Shown piece by piece: positions 16,040-26,123 of a stretch of DNA of 36,554 nt (positions are counted from its first letter, which is position 1; every line of letters starts with the position of its first letter). Source of the stretch: Gammaproteobacteria bacterium (GTDB taxonomy: Bacteria; Pseudomonadota; Gammaproteobacteria; Pseudomonadales; Halieaceae). The stretch is from the NCBI GenBank assembly GCA_009937065.1, contig JAACDF010000061.1:1-36554 (forward strand), given 5' to 3'. The position numbers were made by a program, and so were the translations under genes. The notes under the pieces were generated by a model. It was not told the DNA's origin. It saw only the letters and a list, made by a program, of their open reading frames with translations, and made no database searches.

Positions 16040-18404
16040 TGAACCCTCTGATCATATCCTGCATGAGATTATCGACTCGATTACCGAAGCCGCCTAATCC
16101 CTTTAAAACGAACTGAAATTGGAACGCTCGATCCCGTGTAAGTTCCGGTTCCGGTATGAACACATCGACGTCCCTTAGCGCGTCGAGGTAACTCATATAA
16201 ATTAATCGAACACGCCAGCAGCAGCCATCGTACTCGACACCGATCATATCTTCCACGCTACTTCCTATCTCGAGCGAATATCGCAGCGCGCCAAAGGCGC
16301 TCCAATTATCGTTGATAGGGATGTAGGCCGAAGTATTAAGCTGCTCAGTGACGGGTCTTGCGGCAAACGATGCGGGTGGCTCGCGCAGCGTGTAGCCCAC
16401 GTTCAAAATGGCATCCTTATTGGGCCTGAACCCAATACGGACATTTGCGGCATCAAGCTTTTTCTCATAGCTGTCGAATAGGAGATTGCTATGAATACTC
16501 CAGCGCTCACTGGTTCTTACGTTAAGGGCAAAAGCTAGAGCTGATCCCTCGTCAGTAAGTGCAGCATCACTCTCTTTCAAACGTACACGCTGATCTCTGA
16601 AGTTGATGACCTGACCAAAACTTGCCGACACACGCTCTTTGCCCGTCACTACATCAATCAGTCTTGAGGTGACCCCAAGTGACAGCTGGTTGGCATCTGC
16701 CAATCGGTCGTAGCCGGAAAAACGCGTGTTTCTGAACAGCTGTCTATAGCTGAAGGTCAGCTCCGCACTGTCGAAGTCGGGAATGCCCGCATGGTCATCG
16801 TAACCTGCGTAGAGATACTGAACGCGCGGTTCCAATGTTTGTGTAAACGAAAAACCGAAGAACTGAGTGCTGCGCTCAAACTCCAGTCCACCCTCAATCC
16901 GGCCTAGCCACGACGACACAGATTTACTGCGTGTCTGGTTGTTCTCAGGCGCCTTCAGTCGATATTGGATACTTCTGTGCATTAGGCTGGTATTTAAAAA
17001 TCCATAATCTCGACTGATCGGCAAATTGACGCCCAACTCTTGATACACGCGTTGCCCCTTCAACTTATCAAGGTCAGTGTCAAAGTTAGCTGCCTGTAAT
17101 TTCATGATGGGCTCGAGCGGACCCAATTTAGCGTCGCCACGCCAAACGGCGCTGATTTGGGGTAACCGCTTATAATTATCGGTCAGGTCTTCAGCGATAC
17201 TTTGAAATTGCTGTGCTTCCAAACCAAAAAGCCAATTGTCAGCGAGCCAGTCTACTCGTGCCCTCTGCAAAAGCGCTGTTTGTCGCTGTGCACTGAGCGT
17301 GTTGTTCTCAAGGTCTCTCAAGTATTCGTTATCACTGACTTTTGAGAAGTCTACGGACGTACGGAGCCTAGCTGACGGATCACTCGATTGCTGGATATTG
17401 ACCAGCCAGCGGTTGTTACCCCCATCCGATACAGCGAGGTCGTCATCTCGTAAATAGGTGCCCGAGACATCCCAAAATCCGGTTCGTCTTCCTAGAAATC
17501 GTGTGTTGAGCTGATGCACTAGACCACGGTCTTGAATAAGTCGGGGTGAATAGGTGGCGTCATAGTTCGGTGCGAGGTTCATATAAATTGGAACCGTTAC
17601 ATCGAGCCCACCTCGGGTATCGCTACTAATGTCCGGGAATAGCAGGCCCGTTTTGCGGCGGTCATCCAGTGGAGACTGCACCCCTGGCAAGTAGGCATCT
17701 TTGACGCCCGTGATGTCGTTTCTGGCGCCCCAGGCCTCACCAGTATTGGTGTTTGGATCAACGTTCAGCGTTTCTGCCGTTACGAGCCAGCTAGGATCTG
17801 TCGGTGCGCAGAAGGTGAGCTGACCATCTTCAATTTCGAGTGACCCATTGGCATCCCTTGTCACGCTTTCGGCAATGCCATAGAGCTGCTGTTCGTACAT
17901 GACGAACTCGGCGTTGCTGAGGGATGCTCGTTCGCTCAAGCTATCGTAAGTAATCTCGTCGCCGTACATGACGATCCCCGGCTCGCGAACTTCGATGGAG
18001 CCCTGAGCGGATACGGTTTGCTCAATACGGTCGATAATGACTTGCTGCGCTTTAAGGGTTCGGTACCCCTGCGACACCGTCACATCATCAGAGAAGTAAA
18101 GGGTGTCGTCCGTAATATCACTGTCACCCGCACTCACCTCGAGATCCGATTGGTTAGGAGGCGTGGAGCGATCGACGTTGGCCAATGGGTCTTGGTATTG
18201 CCCTCGACACTTCAGACAGCGTTCATCACGATCCTCTGGTTTTACTTGGGCGAGAGGTACCCAGTTGAGTCTGGCTTGAATCCGCTCTTCATGAATCGCA
18301 TCGTTTGCATGAGCGAACGGCAACACTGACGTCAGCAGAAGCGTCGCGGCTATCAATCGTTGCGTCAGTCCAGACAGATTTTTGGAGTTCAAAAGCTCGT
18401 ACAC
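16026..18404 (-). CDS. lptD: LPS-assembly outer-membrane protein LptD
   Basis: LptD is the beta-barrel that, with LptE, inserts lipopolysaccharide into the outer leaflet. At 792 residues it matches E. coli (784). It has a signal peptide ending FAHA (residue 33), an N-terminal OstA-like jellyroll domain (about 95-235) and a long barrel. The cysteines for interdomain disulfides are present: C63 and C66 near the N-terminus, C199, and the adjacent pair C728-C729. The start appears to be GTG at 18404; a TTG at 18392 would also leave the signal peptide intact. It is first in the leftward lptD-surA-pdxA series and divergent from amgK. Confidence 0.96.
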   Translation of the reverse strand: MYELLNSKNLSGLTQRLIAATLLLTSVLPFAHANDAIHEERIQARLNWVPLAQVKPEDRDERCLKCRGQYQDPLANVDRSTPPNQSDLEVSAGDSDITDDTLYFSDDVTVSQGYRTLKAQQVIIDRIEQTVSAQGSIEVREPGIVMYGDEITYDSLSERASLSNAEFVMYEQQLYGIAESVTRDANGSLEIEDGQLTFCAPTDPSWLVTAETLNVDPNTNTGEAWGARNDITGVKDAYLPGVQSPLDDRRKTGLLFPDISSDTRGGLDVTVPIYMNLAPNYDATYSPRLIQDRGLVHQLNTRFLGRRTGFWDVSGTYLRDDDLAVSDGGNNRWLVNIQQSSDPSARLRTSVDFSKVSDNEYLRDLENNTLSAQRQTALLQRARVDWLADNWLFGLEAQQFQSIAEDLTDNYKRLPQISAVWRGDAKLGPLEPIMKLQAANFDTDLDKLKGQRVYQELGVNLPISRDYGFLNTSLMHRSIQYRLKAPENNQTRSKSVSSWLGRIEGGLEFERSTQFFGFSFTQTLEPRVQYLYAGYDDHAGIPDFDSAELTFSYRQLFRNTRFSGYDRLADANQLSLGVTSRLIDVVTGKERVSASFGQVINFRDQRVRLKESDAALTDEGSALAFALNVRTSERWSIHSNLLFDSYEKKLDAANVRIGFRPNKDAILNVGYTLREPPASFAARPVTEQLNTSAYIPINDNWSAFGALRYSLEIGSSVEDMIGVEYDGCCWRVRLIYMSYLDALRDVDVFIPEPELTRDRAFQFQFVLKGLGGFGNRVDNLMQDMIRGFNAKR

Positions 18405-18427
18405 AAGCGTTTCAGCGCAAGGTTCAG

Positions 18428-18445
18428 GTTATTATGGTTAATAAC
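18428..18445. promoter_or_regulatory. Palindrome in the lptD/amgK divergent region
   Basis: GTTATTA (18428-18434) and TAATAAC (18439-18445) are perfect 7-bp complements around TGGT. It lies 24 bp from the lptD start and about 84 bp from the amgK start, so it could be an operator for either or both. No known regulator is assigned. Confidence 0.35.
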
Positions 18446-18528
18446 AGTGTAACGCGCTAAAGGCTTGGTTGTTCTCGAGTTTTTTTGGCAATGCTGCGGG
18501 TTTATACCCGTACCAAGGAGAAGTAGTG

Positions 18529-19557
18529 GTGTCAGAGGGGCAACAGCAGTTCCATTGGTTATCAGAGATATACAAGTGTGACGTAACTGATGTGGCGTCG
18601 CAGCTGGTTGCCGGTGACGCGAGCCCACGAAAATTTTATCGGATTACCGTGCCTGATACCGGCACGCGGATGCTTATGGTGTCCCCACCTACCGAGAATA
18701 ATGAGCGATTCGTTCTCCTAAGGCAGGTATTGGAGGGGGCAGGGGTGCGCGTTCCATCGATGACCAGAGCCAACTTGGCCTTGGGGTACTTTCTCCTGGA
18801 GGACTTGGGCGATACGACGCTCTCGCTAGCGCTAGAAAATCAAAACGCGGACGAGCTCTATCGCGACGCACTGGATACCCTAGGAGTGATTCAGGCTATT
18901 CGCTCGGTGGAATCAGAGCTGCCTAACTACGATCAAAAGGAGCTTCAGCGCGAGCTAGATATCTGTCCAGAGTGGTTTTTTTCGAAGGTATTGAGTCTGC
19001 CCAATGACGATAGGGCAGTCTCCGTCTTTGCCGAGATGAGTGCCTGCGTCGTTGAGGTTGCACAGCATCAACCCCAAGGGCTGGTTCATAGGGATTATCA
19101 CAGCCGAAATCTTATGGTGCCCACCGGTGACGCGCGGCTCGCTGTTATCGATTTTCAGGATGCAATTATGGGTCCCGTCACCTACGACGTGGTGTCGCTG
19201 CTTAAAGATGTTTATGTCGTGTGGCCACGAGAGAAGCAGCTGGTATGGCTTAAATATTATTGGGAGTGCTTACTCGATAAAGGTCAAGTTGATGACAATT
19301 CCTGGCCGCGGTTCATAGAGTGGTATGACCTTGTGGGCTTGCAGCGACATGTGAAGATCCTGGGTGTCTTTTCACGCCTTTGGCTCAGGGATAATAAACC
19401 CGGTTACATGGGCGATATCGCTGTAGTGATCAACTATATTCGAGAGACGTGTCATCTGTACCGCGACGCTTATTCCGCCATTGGCGCGTTCTGGGACTGG
19501 TTTGACGCGGAGGTTATGCCAGCGGTAGCGCAGCAAGATTGGTACAACGGAAAATGA
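18529..19557 (+). CDS. amgK: N-acetylmuramate/N-acetylglucosamine-1-kinase AmgK
   Basis: AmgK phosphorylates recycled MurNAc (and GlcNAc) at C1, the first step of the Pseudomonas-type peptidoglycan recycling route that bypasses de novo UDP-MurNAc synthesis. The aminoglycoside-phosphotransferase fold motifs are visible: the catalytic loop VHRDYHSRNLM and the metal-binding VIDFQDA. The frame opens at TTG 18469, but AAGGAG at 18515-18520 places the start at GTG 18529 (8-nt spacing) or the adjacent GTG 18526, giving about 342 residues. The 4-nt overlap with murU supports the AmgK assignment over a generic phosphotransferase. Confidence 0.92.
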   Translation: MSEGQQQFHWLSEIYKCDVTDVASQLVAGDASPRKFYRITVPDTGTRMLMVSPPTENNERFVLLRQVLEGAGVRVPSMTRANLALGYFLLEDLGDTTLSLALENQNADELYRDALDTLGVIQAIRSVESELPNYDQKELQRELDICPEWFFSKVLSLPNDDRAVSVFAEMSACVVEVAQHQPQGLVHRDYHSRNLMVPTGDARLAVIDFQDAIMGPVTYDVVSLLKDVYVVWPREKQLVWLKYYWECLLDKGQVDDNSWPRFIEWYDLVGLQRHVKILGVFSRLWLRDNKPGYMGDIAVVINYIRETCHLYRDAYSAIGAFWDWFDAEVMPAVAQQDWYNGK

Positions 19558-20240
19558 AATTCGCGATGATTCTTGCGGCAGGCGAGGGGCGTCGTATGCG
19601 ACCTCTTACCGATGCGACGCCTAAACCCCTGATCAATGTGGCGGGGAAAACATTATTGGAGCGTCATATTGAGGGATTGGTTAGCGCCGGGTTTACGGAC
19701 CTTGTGATTAACGCGTCCTATTTAGCCGATCAGGTGGCAGCGTTTTGCAGCGATGGCCGCCGATGGGGTTGTCGCATTCATCTTTCAGTAGAAGAAACAC
19801 CGTTGGAAACTGCTGGCGGTATTCGTAAGGCTTTGCCTCTTCTTAAAGAGGACGTCTTTGCGGTAGTAAATGGGGATGTCTTCACAGATTTCCCACTAGC
19901 CCGCCTGCAGGATCAGGCATTGGGCTATGACTTGGCGCATTTGGTGATGGTTCCCAACCCCACCCATCACCCGGATGGAGATTTTGGTTTAGGCGGCGGG
20001 CGAATTGTGACTCGCGAGTCCGACAAGGCGACCTTTTCTGGGTTATCGGTAATGAGCCATCGTTTATTTGATGATCTCGAGAGTGATTTTGCGCCGTTAC
20101 GCCCTTTGTTTGATAAGGCTATTGCCTCCAACCGCATATCGGGTGAGTTGTGGTCTGGTGTTTGGTCTGATGTGGGTACCCCACAGCGGTTGTCGGAGCT
20201 GGAATTTCTGCTGAGCTGCGAAGCCAAAGAGGGGACTTAG
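19554..20240 (+). CDS. murU: N-acetylmuramate-1-phosphate uridylyltransferase MurU
   Basis: MurU converts MurNAc-1-phosphate and UTP to UDP-MurNAc, directly after AmgK in peptidoglycan recycling, a route tied to intrinsic fosfomycin tolerance in Pseudomonas. The 228-residue protein has the nucleotidyltransferase signature [20 protein letters not shown] at its N-terminus and [12 protein letters not shown] with the metal-binding Asp. A TTG at 19539 is in frame, but ATG 19554 overlaps the amgK stop (ATGA) and gives the family-standard N-terminus [12 protein letters not shown]. Confidence 0.93.
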   Translation: MKFAMILAAGEGRRMRPLTDATPKPLINVAGKTLLERHIEGLVSAGFTDLVINASYLADQVAAFCSDGRRWGCRIHLSVEETPLETAGGIRKALPLLKEDVFAVVNGDVFTDFPLARLQDQALGYDLAHLVMVPNPTHHPDGDFGLGGGRIVTRESDKATFSGLSVMSHRLFDDLESDFAPLRPLFDKAIASNRISGELWSGVWSDVGTPQRLSELEFLLSCEAKEGT

Positions 20241-20298
20241 CTGGTGGCTTGGGCCGTCCCGCTTTACACTACGCATTTTTAAACCAGTGGAACCTTTG

Positions 20299-20970
20299 AT
20301 GCGTGATTACTTAATTGCTCCGTCAATCCTTGCGGCAGATTTTGCGCGCTTGGGGCAAGACGTTGAGGCAGTGCTGGATGCGGGTGCAGATATTGTTCAT
20401 TTCGACGTGATGGACAATCACTACGTTCCCAATTTGACCATTGGCCCCATGGTGTGCAGCGCGCTCAGGGACTACGGTATTTCAGCGCCTATTGATGTTC
20501 ACTTGATGGTGCAGCCAGTAGACGCGTTGGTCGGCACGTTTGCAGATGCTGGTGCGTCATACATTACGTTTCATCCCGATGCATCAACCCACGTTGATCG
20601 GACCTTACAGCTCATCCGCAACGCGGGCTGCAAATCGGGCCTGGTATTCAACCCTGCTTCTAGTCTCGATTCGCTTAAGTATGTCCTTGATAAAATCGAC
20701 ATGATTTTATTGATGTCAGTTAATCCGGGATTCGGCGGGCAGTCGTTTATTCCATCGACCCTCGATAAGCTGCGTGAGGCTCGCGCATTGATCGACAAAT
20801 CGGGACTCGATATTCGCCTTGAAGTCGACGGTGGTGTCGGTCCGGCTAATATCGCGGCAGTTGCTGAAGCTGGTGCAGATACCTTTGTCGCAGGCTCGGC
20901 CATTTTTGGTAAGCCCGATTATGCGGCGGTCATTCAATCCATGCGCGCCGAGTTGGCCAAGGTCAAATGA
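20299..20970 (+). CDS. rpe: Ribulose-phosphate 3-epimerase
   Basis: Rpe interconverts ribulose-5-phosphate and xylulose-5-phosphate in the pentose phosphate pathway. The TIM-barrel motifs are [27 protein letters not shown] (metal His and Asp), [20 protein letters not shown] and [12 protein letters not shown] 20299 ([11 protein letters not shown]) is preferred to GTG 20287 because TGGA upstream makes a fitting ribosome site and the N-terminus is then family-like (223 residues). It overlaps trpE by 4 nt. A gph gene, usual between rpe and trpE in relatives, is absent. Confidence 0.97.
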   Translation: MRDYLIAPSILAADFARLGQDVEAVLDAGADIVHFDVMDNHYVPNLTIGPMVCSALRDYGISAPIDVHLMVQPVDALVGTFADAGASYITFHPDASTHVDRTLQLIRNAGCKSGLVFNPASSLDSLKYVLDKIDMILLMSVNPGFGGQSFIPSTLDKLREARALIDKSGLDIRLEVDGGVGPANIAAVAEAGADTFVAGSAIFGKPDYAAVIQSMRAELAKVK

Positions 20971-22457
20971 CCCAAACCCTGAGTGAAAAGGAGTTTGAAG
21001 CCCTGGCGGCTGAGGGTTACTCGCGCATTCCTGTCACGAGAACCTTACTGGCTGACACTGAGACGCCACTGTCTACCTACACCAAGCTCTGTGATCAGCC
21101 TTTTTCCTTCCTCTTCGAGTCAGTTGAAGGGGGTGAGAAGTGGAGTCGCTATTCGATTGTGGGGCTGTCTTCACGACAGCGATTTGTGGTCTCTGGCAAC
21201 GAAATCTCGCGCTACACGCTAAATCAGCTTGTGGAGCGCTATGAAGTCGATGATCCGCTTGCCGAAGTCGAGCGATTACACGAGTCGACTAATAGCGCGC
21301 CGTTAGATTCACTTCCCGTATTTCATGGTGGCTGGGTTGGCTATTTTTCCTATGACACGGTTCGATACGTCGAACCAAAGCTCGCAAATACAGCGAATCA
21401 GGATGCGCTGAATACGCCTGATATTTTGCTGATGCTCGCCGAGGAAGTAATTGTTTTTGATAATTTGCGTGGCACTTTAACGTTGATCGTCAGCGCAGAT
21501 ACGTCGGAGGATGACGCGTTTCAGCGATCCAACCGCCGCTTATTGGAGCTGGAAACGCGTTTAGCTGAACCGATGCCACCGTTGGCGAGTTTTGAATTAG
21601 GAGCCACGGACACAACGGACATTGAGTCCAGGGTTACGTTCGAGACTGATCAAGCGACATTTGAGTCCTGGGTTGCACGGGTAAAAGACTACATTTTAGA
21701 TGGCGACGTTATGCAGGTCGTTATTTCGCAGCGAATGACCTTGCCCTTCCTTGCAGAGCCACTGAATCTCTATCGTGCATTGCGTCATTTAAATCCTTCA
21801 CCCTATCTGTTCTTCCTAAATCTCGATGACTTCCATGTCGTGGGGAGTTCACCCGAGATACTTGTTCGCGCCGAGCGCGGTCAAATTACCGTTAGGCCCA
21901 TTGCGGGCACAATTAGACGGGGTGCGACGGAAGCAGAGGATGCCGCACTTGCTGCCAAGCTTCTGAGTGACGAAAAAGAGCTTGCCGAGCATCTGATGTT
22001 GATTGATCTAGGACGCAACGACGTGGGTCGCGTTGCAGCCCCAGGGAGTGTCGTGCTTACTGATAAAATGGTCATTGAAAAGTACTCCCACGTGATGCAC
22101 ATCGTGTCGAACGTCACAGGCGAGTCTCGCGACGAGGTCACCGCCATCGACTCATTGAGAGCGACCTTGCCCGCTGGCACGCTCAGTGGAGCGCCCAAAA
22201 TACGCGCCATGGAAATCATTGATGAACTAGAGCCGGTGAAGCGCGGTGTGTACGGTGGTGCCGTGGGTTATTTGGCCTGGTCCGGCGACATGGACACCGC
22301 AATTGCAATACGAACGGCGGTCGTTAAAGACAATGTTTTGATCGTGCAAGCGGGTGCTGGAGTCGTTGCCGATTCGGTACCTTCGTCCGAGTGGGAAGAA
22401 ACGCTCAATAAAGCTAGAGCGGTCCTACGAGCTGCAGCCATGGTAGAGGCGAGTTGA
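20967..22457 (+). CDS. trpE: Anthranilate synthase component I
   Basis: TrpE makes anthranilate from chorismate using ammonia supplied by TrpG, the first committed step to tryptophan. The 496-residue protein has the N-terminal regulatory region with FES (residues 50-52) inside [19 protein letters not shown], equivalent to the tryptophan-binding LLES of enteric TrpE. The chorismate-binding C-terminal part includes [21 protein letters not shown] and [10 protein letters not shown]. Feedback inhibition by tryptophan is therefore expected. It is joined to rpe by an ATGA overlap and leaves 4 nt to trpG; no leader peptide or attenuator is visible, so it probably depends on the rpe promoter. Confidence 0.98.
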   Translation: MTQTLSEKEFEALAAEGYSRIPVTRTLLADTETPLSTYTKLCDQPFSFLFESVEGGEKWSRYSIVGLSSRQRFVVSGNEISRYTLNQLVERYEVDDPLAEVERLHESTNSAPLDSLPVFHGGWVGYFSYDTVRYVEPKLANTANQDALNTPDILLMLAEEVIVFDNLRGTLTLIVSADTSEDDAFQRSNRRLLELETRLAEPMPPLASFELGATDTTDIESRVTFETDQATFESWVARVKDYILDGDVMQVVISQRMTLPFLAEPLNLYRALRHLNPSPYLFFLNLDDFHVVGSSPEILVRAERGQITVRPIAGTIRRGATEAEDAALAAKLLSDEKELAEHLMLIDLGRNDVGRVAAPGSVVLTDKMVIEKYSHVMHIVSNVTGESRDEVTAIDSLRATLPAGTLSGAPKIRAMEIIDELEPVKRGVYGGAVGYLAWSGDMDTAIAIRTAVVKDNVLIVQAGAGVVADSVPSSEWEETLNKARAVLRAAAMVEAS

Positions 22458-22461
22458 TTAG

Positions 22462-23058
22462 ATGACTGCTCCAAACGTTTTAATGATTGATAACTACGAT
22501 TCCTTTACCTGGAATGTTGTGCAATACCTCTGGGAACTAGGCGCAGAGGTTGCCGTGCATCGCAATGATGAAATTACGACGGATCAGATTGCCGCTGCCG
22601 CGCCTGCTTTGTTGTGTATCTCGCCTGGCCCCTGCTCGCCAACCGAAGCGGGTGTATCTATCGAGTCGATCGAGCAATTCGCAGGTCATATTCCAATTTT
22701 TGGCATCTGTTTAGGAATGCAAAGCATTGGCGCCGCTTACGGTGGAGACATTGTCCGGGCGCCTGAGGTCATGCACGGTAAAACGAGCGATGTTCACCAT
22801 AAAGGTACTGGCGTTTTCGAGGGTCTACCTTCGCCATTTACAGCGACCCGATATCATTCGCTTGTCGTTGATCCTGCAACGCTTCCTGATTGCCTTGAGA
22901 TCACTGCATGGACCCTAGATGAAGCGGGTGAACTCGACGTGATCATGGGTCTTCGCCATCGTGAGCTTAACGTCGAAGGCGTACAGTTTCATCCTGAGTC
23001 GATTTTGACAGACCATGGTCATGCCATGCTGCAAAACTTCCTTAAGCAAGCCAGCTGA
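22462..23058 (+). CDS. trpG: Anthranilate synthase component II (glutamine amidotransferase)
   Basis: TrpG hydrolyses glutamine and channels ammonia to TrpE; in many bacteria it also serves PabB for folate. The class I amidotransferase elements are [16 protein letters not shown], the nucleophile Cys in [11 protein letters not shown], and the catalytic His-Glu in [10 protein letters not shown]. At 198 residues it has normal length. It starts 4 nt after trpE and ends 9 nt before trpD, so it is part of the trpEGDC series. Confidence 0.97.
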   Translation: MTAPNVLMIDNYDSFTWNVVQYLWELGAEVAVHRNDEITTDQIAAAAPALLCISPGPCSPTEAGVSIESIEQFAGHIPIFGICLGMQSIGAAYGGDIVRAPEVMHGKTSDVHHKGTGVFEGLPSPFTATRYHSLVVDPATLPDCLEITAWTLDEAGELDVIMGLRHRELNVEGVQFHPESILTDHGHAMLQNFLKQAS

Positions 23059-23067
23059 GGTGACGCA

Positions 23068-24105
23068 ATGAATATTCAAGCAGCCATCGCACAAGTTGTA
23101 GCCGGGCAGTCCCTGTCGCGCACTGATATGGAAACCGTCATGCGGACTGTCATGCAGGGTGAGGCGACAGAGGCTCAAATTGGGGGGCTCCTCGTCGGTT
23201 TGCGCATGAAGGGCGAGACGATTGATGAAATCGTTGGCGCTGCGAGCGTGATGCGGTCACTGGCCACGCCAGTGGACATCGATACAGACGGGTTGATTGA
23301 TCTTGCGGGTACGGGTGGAGACGGGGCGAATTTATTCAATGTATCGACGGCCGCTACCTTTGTCGTCGCAGGGGCAGGGGGCCGCATTGCAAAACATGGA
23401 AACCGCTCGGTCTCCAGTTCGTCAGGCTCGTCTGATGTGTTGTCTGCACTGGGCGTTGATCTTACCGTGAGCCCCGCCACCATCGCTGAATGCATTGCCT
23501 CGATAGGTGTCGGCTTTATGTTCGCGCCTATGCATCACAGTGCAATGAAGCACGCCATTGGACCGCGACAACAATTGGCGATGCGCACAATATTTAATGT
23601 CCTGGGCCCGCTTACGAACCCGGCAGGTGCTCGTCGGCAGGTTTTAGGCGTTTTCTCACCGGCATTGTGTGAAGTAATGGCCTCTGCCTTGCGCGACTTG
23701 GGGAGTGAGCACGTTATGGTGGTTCACGGTCTTGATGGCGTAGACGAGATTTCTGTGTCAGCAAAGACCACGGTCTGTGAGCTCGTCAATGGACAGTTAA
23801 GCCAGTACGAGATTGACCCGGCAGCATTTGGTCATGCGCACGACTCCGTGGCGGATTTATGTGTTGAGGATGCAGATGAATCTGCAGCTCTGATTCGCGC
23901 TGCACTGGGGAACGATAGGTCTGATCGTTTAACGAAAGCGAGATCGATCATTGCCATGAATGCAGGGGCGGGTCTTTATGTCGGTGGTCAAGCAGACTCT
24001 CTCGCACGCGGTGTTGAATTGGCAGCCGATGCCATGCGATCGGGTAAGGCGCTGCAGTGTCTCGAGGCTTTTGCTCAGCGAACCCAAGCTGCCGGAGGCG
24101 CCTAA
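23068..24105 (+). CDS. trpD: Anthranilate phosphoribosyltransferase
   Basis: TrpD joins anthranilate to phosphoribosyl pyrophosphate. Family motifs are clear: [16 protein letters not shown] for PRPP binding, [21 protein letters not shown], and [17 protein letters not shown]. The 345-residue protein is monofunctional, not fused to TrpG as in enterics. GAGGTGA precedes the ATG at a good distance. The stop overlaps the trpC start by one base (TAATG), coupling the two. Confidence 0.98.
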   Translation: MNIQAAIAQVVAGQSLSRTDMETVMRTVMQGEATEAQIGGLLVGLRMKGETIDEIVGAASVMRSLATPVDIDTDGLIDLAGTGGDGANLFNVSTAATFVVAGAGGRIAKHGNRSVSSSSGSSDVLSALGVDLTVSPATIAECIASIGVGFMFAPMHHSAMKHAIGPRQQLAMRTIFNVLGPLTNPAGARRQVLGVFSPALCEVMASALRDLGSEHVMVVHGLDGVDEISVSAKTTVCELVNGQLSQYEIDPAAFGHAHDSVADLCVEDADESAALIRAALGNDRSDRLTKARSIIAMNAGAGLYVGGQADSLARGVELAADAMRSGKALQCLEAFAQRTQAAGGA

Positions 24106-24917
24106 TGTTAAGCGACACCCCAACGGTTCTGCGCCGTATTTGCGACCGCAAGCTCGAGGAAATTCAGGAGAGAAAAACTACCCGCTCGGTAGAAGCCTTA
24201 AAAGACGAGGCGCTGGCTCAGTCGGCACCGCGTGGTTTTATTGATTCACTTCGGATGCGAGTTAGTGCTGGTGAACCGGCGGTCATCGCTGAGGTCAAAA
24301 AAGCCAGTCCCAGTAAGGGCGTTATTAGGGAACATTTTGATCCGGCTGAGCTCGCTAAAAGCTACGAATCTGGGGGCGCTACATGTTTGTCAGTACTTAC
24401 GGATATCGATTTTTTTCAAGGCGCTGACGAATATTTGCTTGCAGCTAGGGCGGCTTGCCAGTTGCCCGCCATCCGCAAAGATTTCACCTTGGATAGCTAT
24501 CAGATCTGGGAGTCGCGGGCACTGGGCGCCGATGCCATATTGCTTATCGTTGCCTGTTTAGATGATGCTCAATTGGCTGACCTATATGCCGAGGCTCGAG
24601 AGGCGCATCTGGATGTGCTGGTGGAGGTCCACGATCGTGTCGAATTGGAAAGGGCTCTGACACTCGATCTTGATCTGGTTGGCATTAATAACCGCGATTT
24701 ACACACCTTTGACACCAGCCTTCAGACCACACTCGATTTGTTATCGGAAGTCCCGTCGGGCGTGACTGTGGTAACGGAAAGCGGACTGCATACGGCGGCC
24801 GATATGAAGCTGATGCTAAATCAGGGCGTTTCAACGTTTCTTATCGGGGAGTCATTCATGCGTCAGCCGTCTCCGGGCGATGCGTTGTCCAACATGATGA
24901 GACTGGCTACTGAGTGA
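24105..24917 (+). CDS. trpC: Indole-3-glycerol phosphate synthase
   Basis: TrpC closes the indole ring from CdRP, releasing CO2. Motifs are [43 protein letters not shown] and [13 protein letters not shown]. It is monofunctional (270 residues) with no TrpF fusion, as in Pseudomonas. The longer frame opening at 24057 lies inside trpD; ATG 24105 follows GGAGG and gives the family start [12 protein letters not shown]. The end overlaps the convergent crp gene by 11 nt. The remaining tryptophan genes (trpF, trpB, trpA) are not in the window. Confidence 0.97.
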   Translation: MLSDTPTVLRRICDRKLEEIQERKTTRSVEALKDEALAQSAPRGFIDSLRMRVSAGEPAVIAEVKKASPSKGVIREHFDPAELAKSYESGGATCLSVLTDIDFFQGADEYLLAARAACQLPAIRKDFTLDSYQIWESRALGADAILLIVACLDDAQLADLYAEAREAHLDVLVEVHDRVELERALTLDLDLVGINNRDLHTFDTSLQTTLDLLSEVPSGVTVVTESGLHTAADMKLMLNQGVSTFLIGESFMRQPSPGDALSNMMRLATE

Positions 24918-25572
24918 TCTTGTTGGCCGAGCTATTGGCTGGCTCTCTCAGCACGACAATCGTTTTTCCAGCTACAGTGATGTAGCCATCGCCTTCGAGC
25001 ATTTTTAGGACTCTTCCTGCCATCTCACGAGAGCAGCCGACGAGCTTTCCCAGTTCTTGTCGTGTCACCCGAATTTGCATTCCGTCGGGATGCGTCATGG
25101 CCTCTGGCAGTGTAGTCAACTGAATGAGCGACCGATGAATACGCCCATACACGTCGATAAAGGTGAGGTCTGCGAGCTTTCGCGTTGTGTTCTTAAGTCG
25201 TTGCCCTACCTGAGTTGTCAGGGCATAAAGCACATCTGGAAACTGCTGACGGATGGCGTGGAAGTCTTGATAACTGATGCGACCGAACTCGCAGGGCGTG
25301 CGAGTGACGAGATTCGCAGTGCGATGCTCCTCGCCAAAAAGGCCCATCTCACCGAAGAATTCCCCTGGATTGAGATAGCTCACTACCATTTCCTGCTCTG
25401 GGTCTTCGATATCGTCGACGATGACCGAGACCGAACCATCGAGAATGAGGTAGAGGTCTTCGCTGGGGTCGCCTTGACGAAATACGATTGCCCTAGATTT
25501 CATTGAGAGTCGTTCGCAATGCTCGAGGAAGGCCTCGGCATTGGGGATACGCTTGCTCACTAGGTAGTTCAT
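24907..25572 (-). CDS. crp: cAMP receptor protein family regulator (Crp/Vfr)
   Basis: This cAMP-responsive global regulator has a cyclic-nucleotide domain with FFGEMGLF (Glu75) and R84-T85 at the cAMP pocket; the Ser of E. coli is conservatively Thr. The dimer helix includes [13 protein letters not shown]-terminal helix-turn-helix, [20 protein letters not shown], keeps the Arg-Glu-Arg set that reads TGTGA. The frame is open to 25761, but only the portion from about 25587 is family-like. ATG 25572 (MNYLVSKR, 221 residues) aligns with Vfr; ATG 25587 is the alternative. A CRP-type operator abuts the start. Context trpGDC-crp-osmC-coq7 matches vfr in Pseudomonas. Confidence 0.95.
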   Translation of the reverse strand: MNYLVSKRIPNAEAFLEHCERLSMKSRAIVFRQGDPSEDLYLILDGSVSVIVDDIEDPEQEMVVSYLNPGEFFGEMGLFGEEHRTANLVTRTPCEFGRISYQDFHAIRQQFPDVLYALTTQVGQRLKNTTRKLADLTFIDVYGRIHRSLIQLTTLPEAMTHPDGMQIRVTRQELGKLVGCSREMAGRVLKMLEGDGYITVAGKTIVVLREPANSSANKITQ

Positions 25573-25586
25573 CTGGATCGCCGTCA

Positions 25587-25602
25587 TGTGATTTATCGCA
25601 CA
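25587..25602. promoter_or_regulatory. Predicted CRP/Vfr binding site
   Basis: TGTGATTTATCGCACA matches the CRP consensus TGTGA-N6-TCACA at 9 of 10 core positions. It lies 14 bp upstream of the chosen crp start (25572) and 85 bp upstream of yhfA. On the crp strand a TATGCT element lies about 20 bp further upstream, so binding may block the crp promoter, giving negative autoregulation. It might also act on yhfA. The DNA-reading residues conserved in the adjacent Crp support recognition. Confidence 0.7.
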
Positions 25603-25687
25603 CTTACAGTAGCATATCGGGCCACGCGGCTCGGTGCCACTGCTTGCCGCAAAGATACTTACCACAGGTCTGAGCGAGAAAATTGGT

Positions 25688-26107
25688 ATGCACGGTACAG
25701 TGAAATGGGTAGATGGCGTTATGACGCTCGCGGAGTCAGGGTCGGGGCACAGTGTCGTCATGGATGGCCCCCCTGAACTTGGAGGTAAAAATCATGGATT
25801 ACGCCCCATGGAGATGCTGCTTCTGGGCACCGGCGGCTGTGCACTTTTTGACGTAGTGACCATGCTCAAGAAGTCTCGCCAATCGATTTCAAATTGTCGG
25901 GTTGAGCTTCAGGCAGAGCGATCGGATGGGGTTCCCGCGGTATTCACTGCAATCAATCTGCACTTTGTTGTTGAAGGAGACAGTCTTAAGGACAATCAAG
26001 TGGCGCGTGCTGTGCAACTGTCTGCAGAAAAATACTGCTCCGCCTCAATTATGTTGGCTACGGGCGGTGTTAAGGTGACACACTCGCACGAGACGCACTC
26101 TCGCTAG
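25688..26107 (+). CDS. yhfA: OsmC family protein, YhfA type
   Basis: This 139-residue OsmC-like protein matches the YhfA subgroup. It starts MHGTVKWVDGVMTL, has PMEMLLLGTGGCALFDVV with the first conserved Cys and LSAEKYCSASIML with the second. OsmC relatives are cysteine-based peroxidases; YhfA itself has no established substrate. An upstream in-frame ATG at 25634 would add 18 residues that do not look like the family, so 25688 is chosen. It is divergent from crp, the same pairing seen in E. coli (yhfA-crp) and Pseudomonas. It ends 16 nt from convergent coq7. Confidence 0.93.
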   Translation: MHGTVKWVDGVMTLAESGSGHSVVMDGPPELGGKNHGLRPMEMLLLGTGGCALFDVVTMLKKSRQSISNCRVELQAERSDGVPAVFTAINLHFVVEGDSLKDNQVARAVQLSAEKYCSASIMLATGGVKVTHSHETHSR

Positions 26108-26123
26108 ACATACCTAAAGACGT

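Noticed and set aside
25057-25506. 149-codon open frame antisense to crp
   Set aside because: The opposite strand encodes a full Crp with all domains; no independent support.
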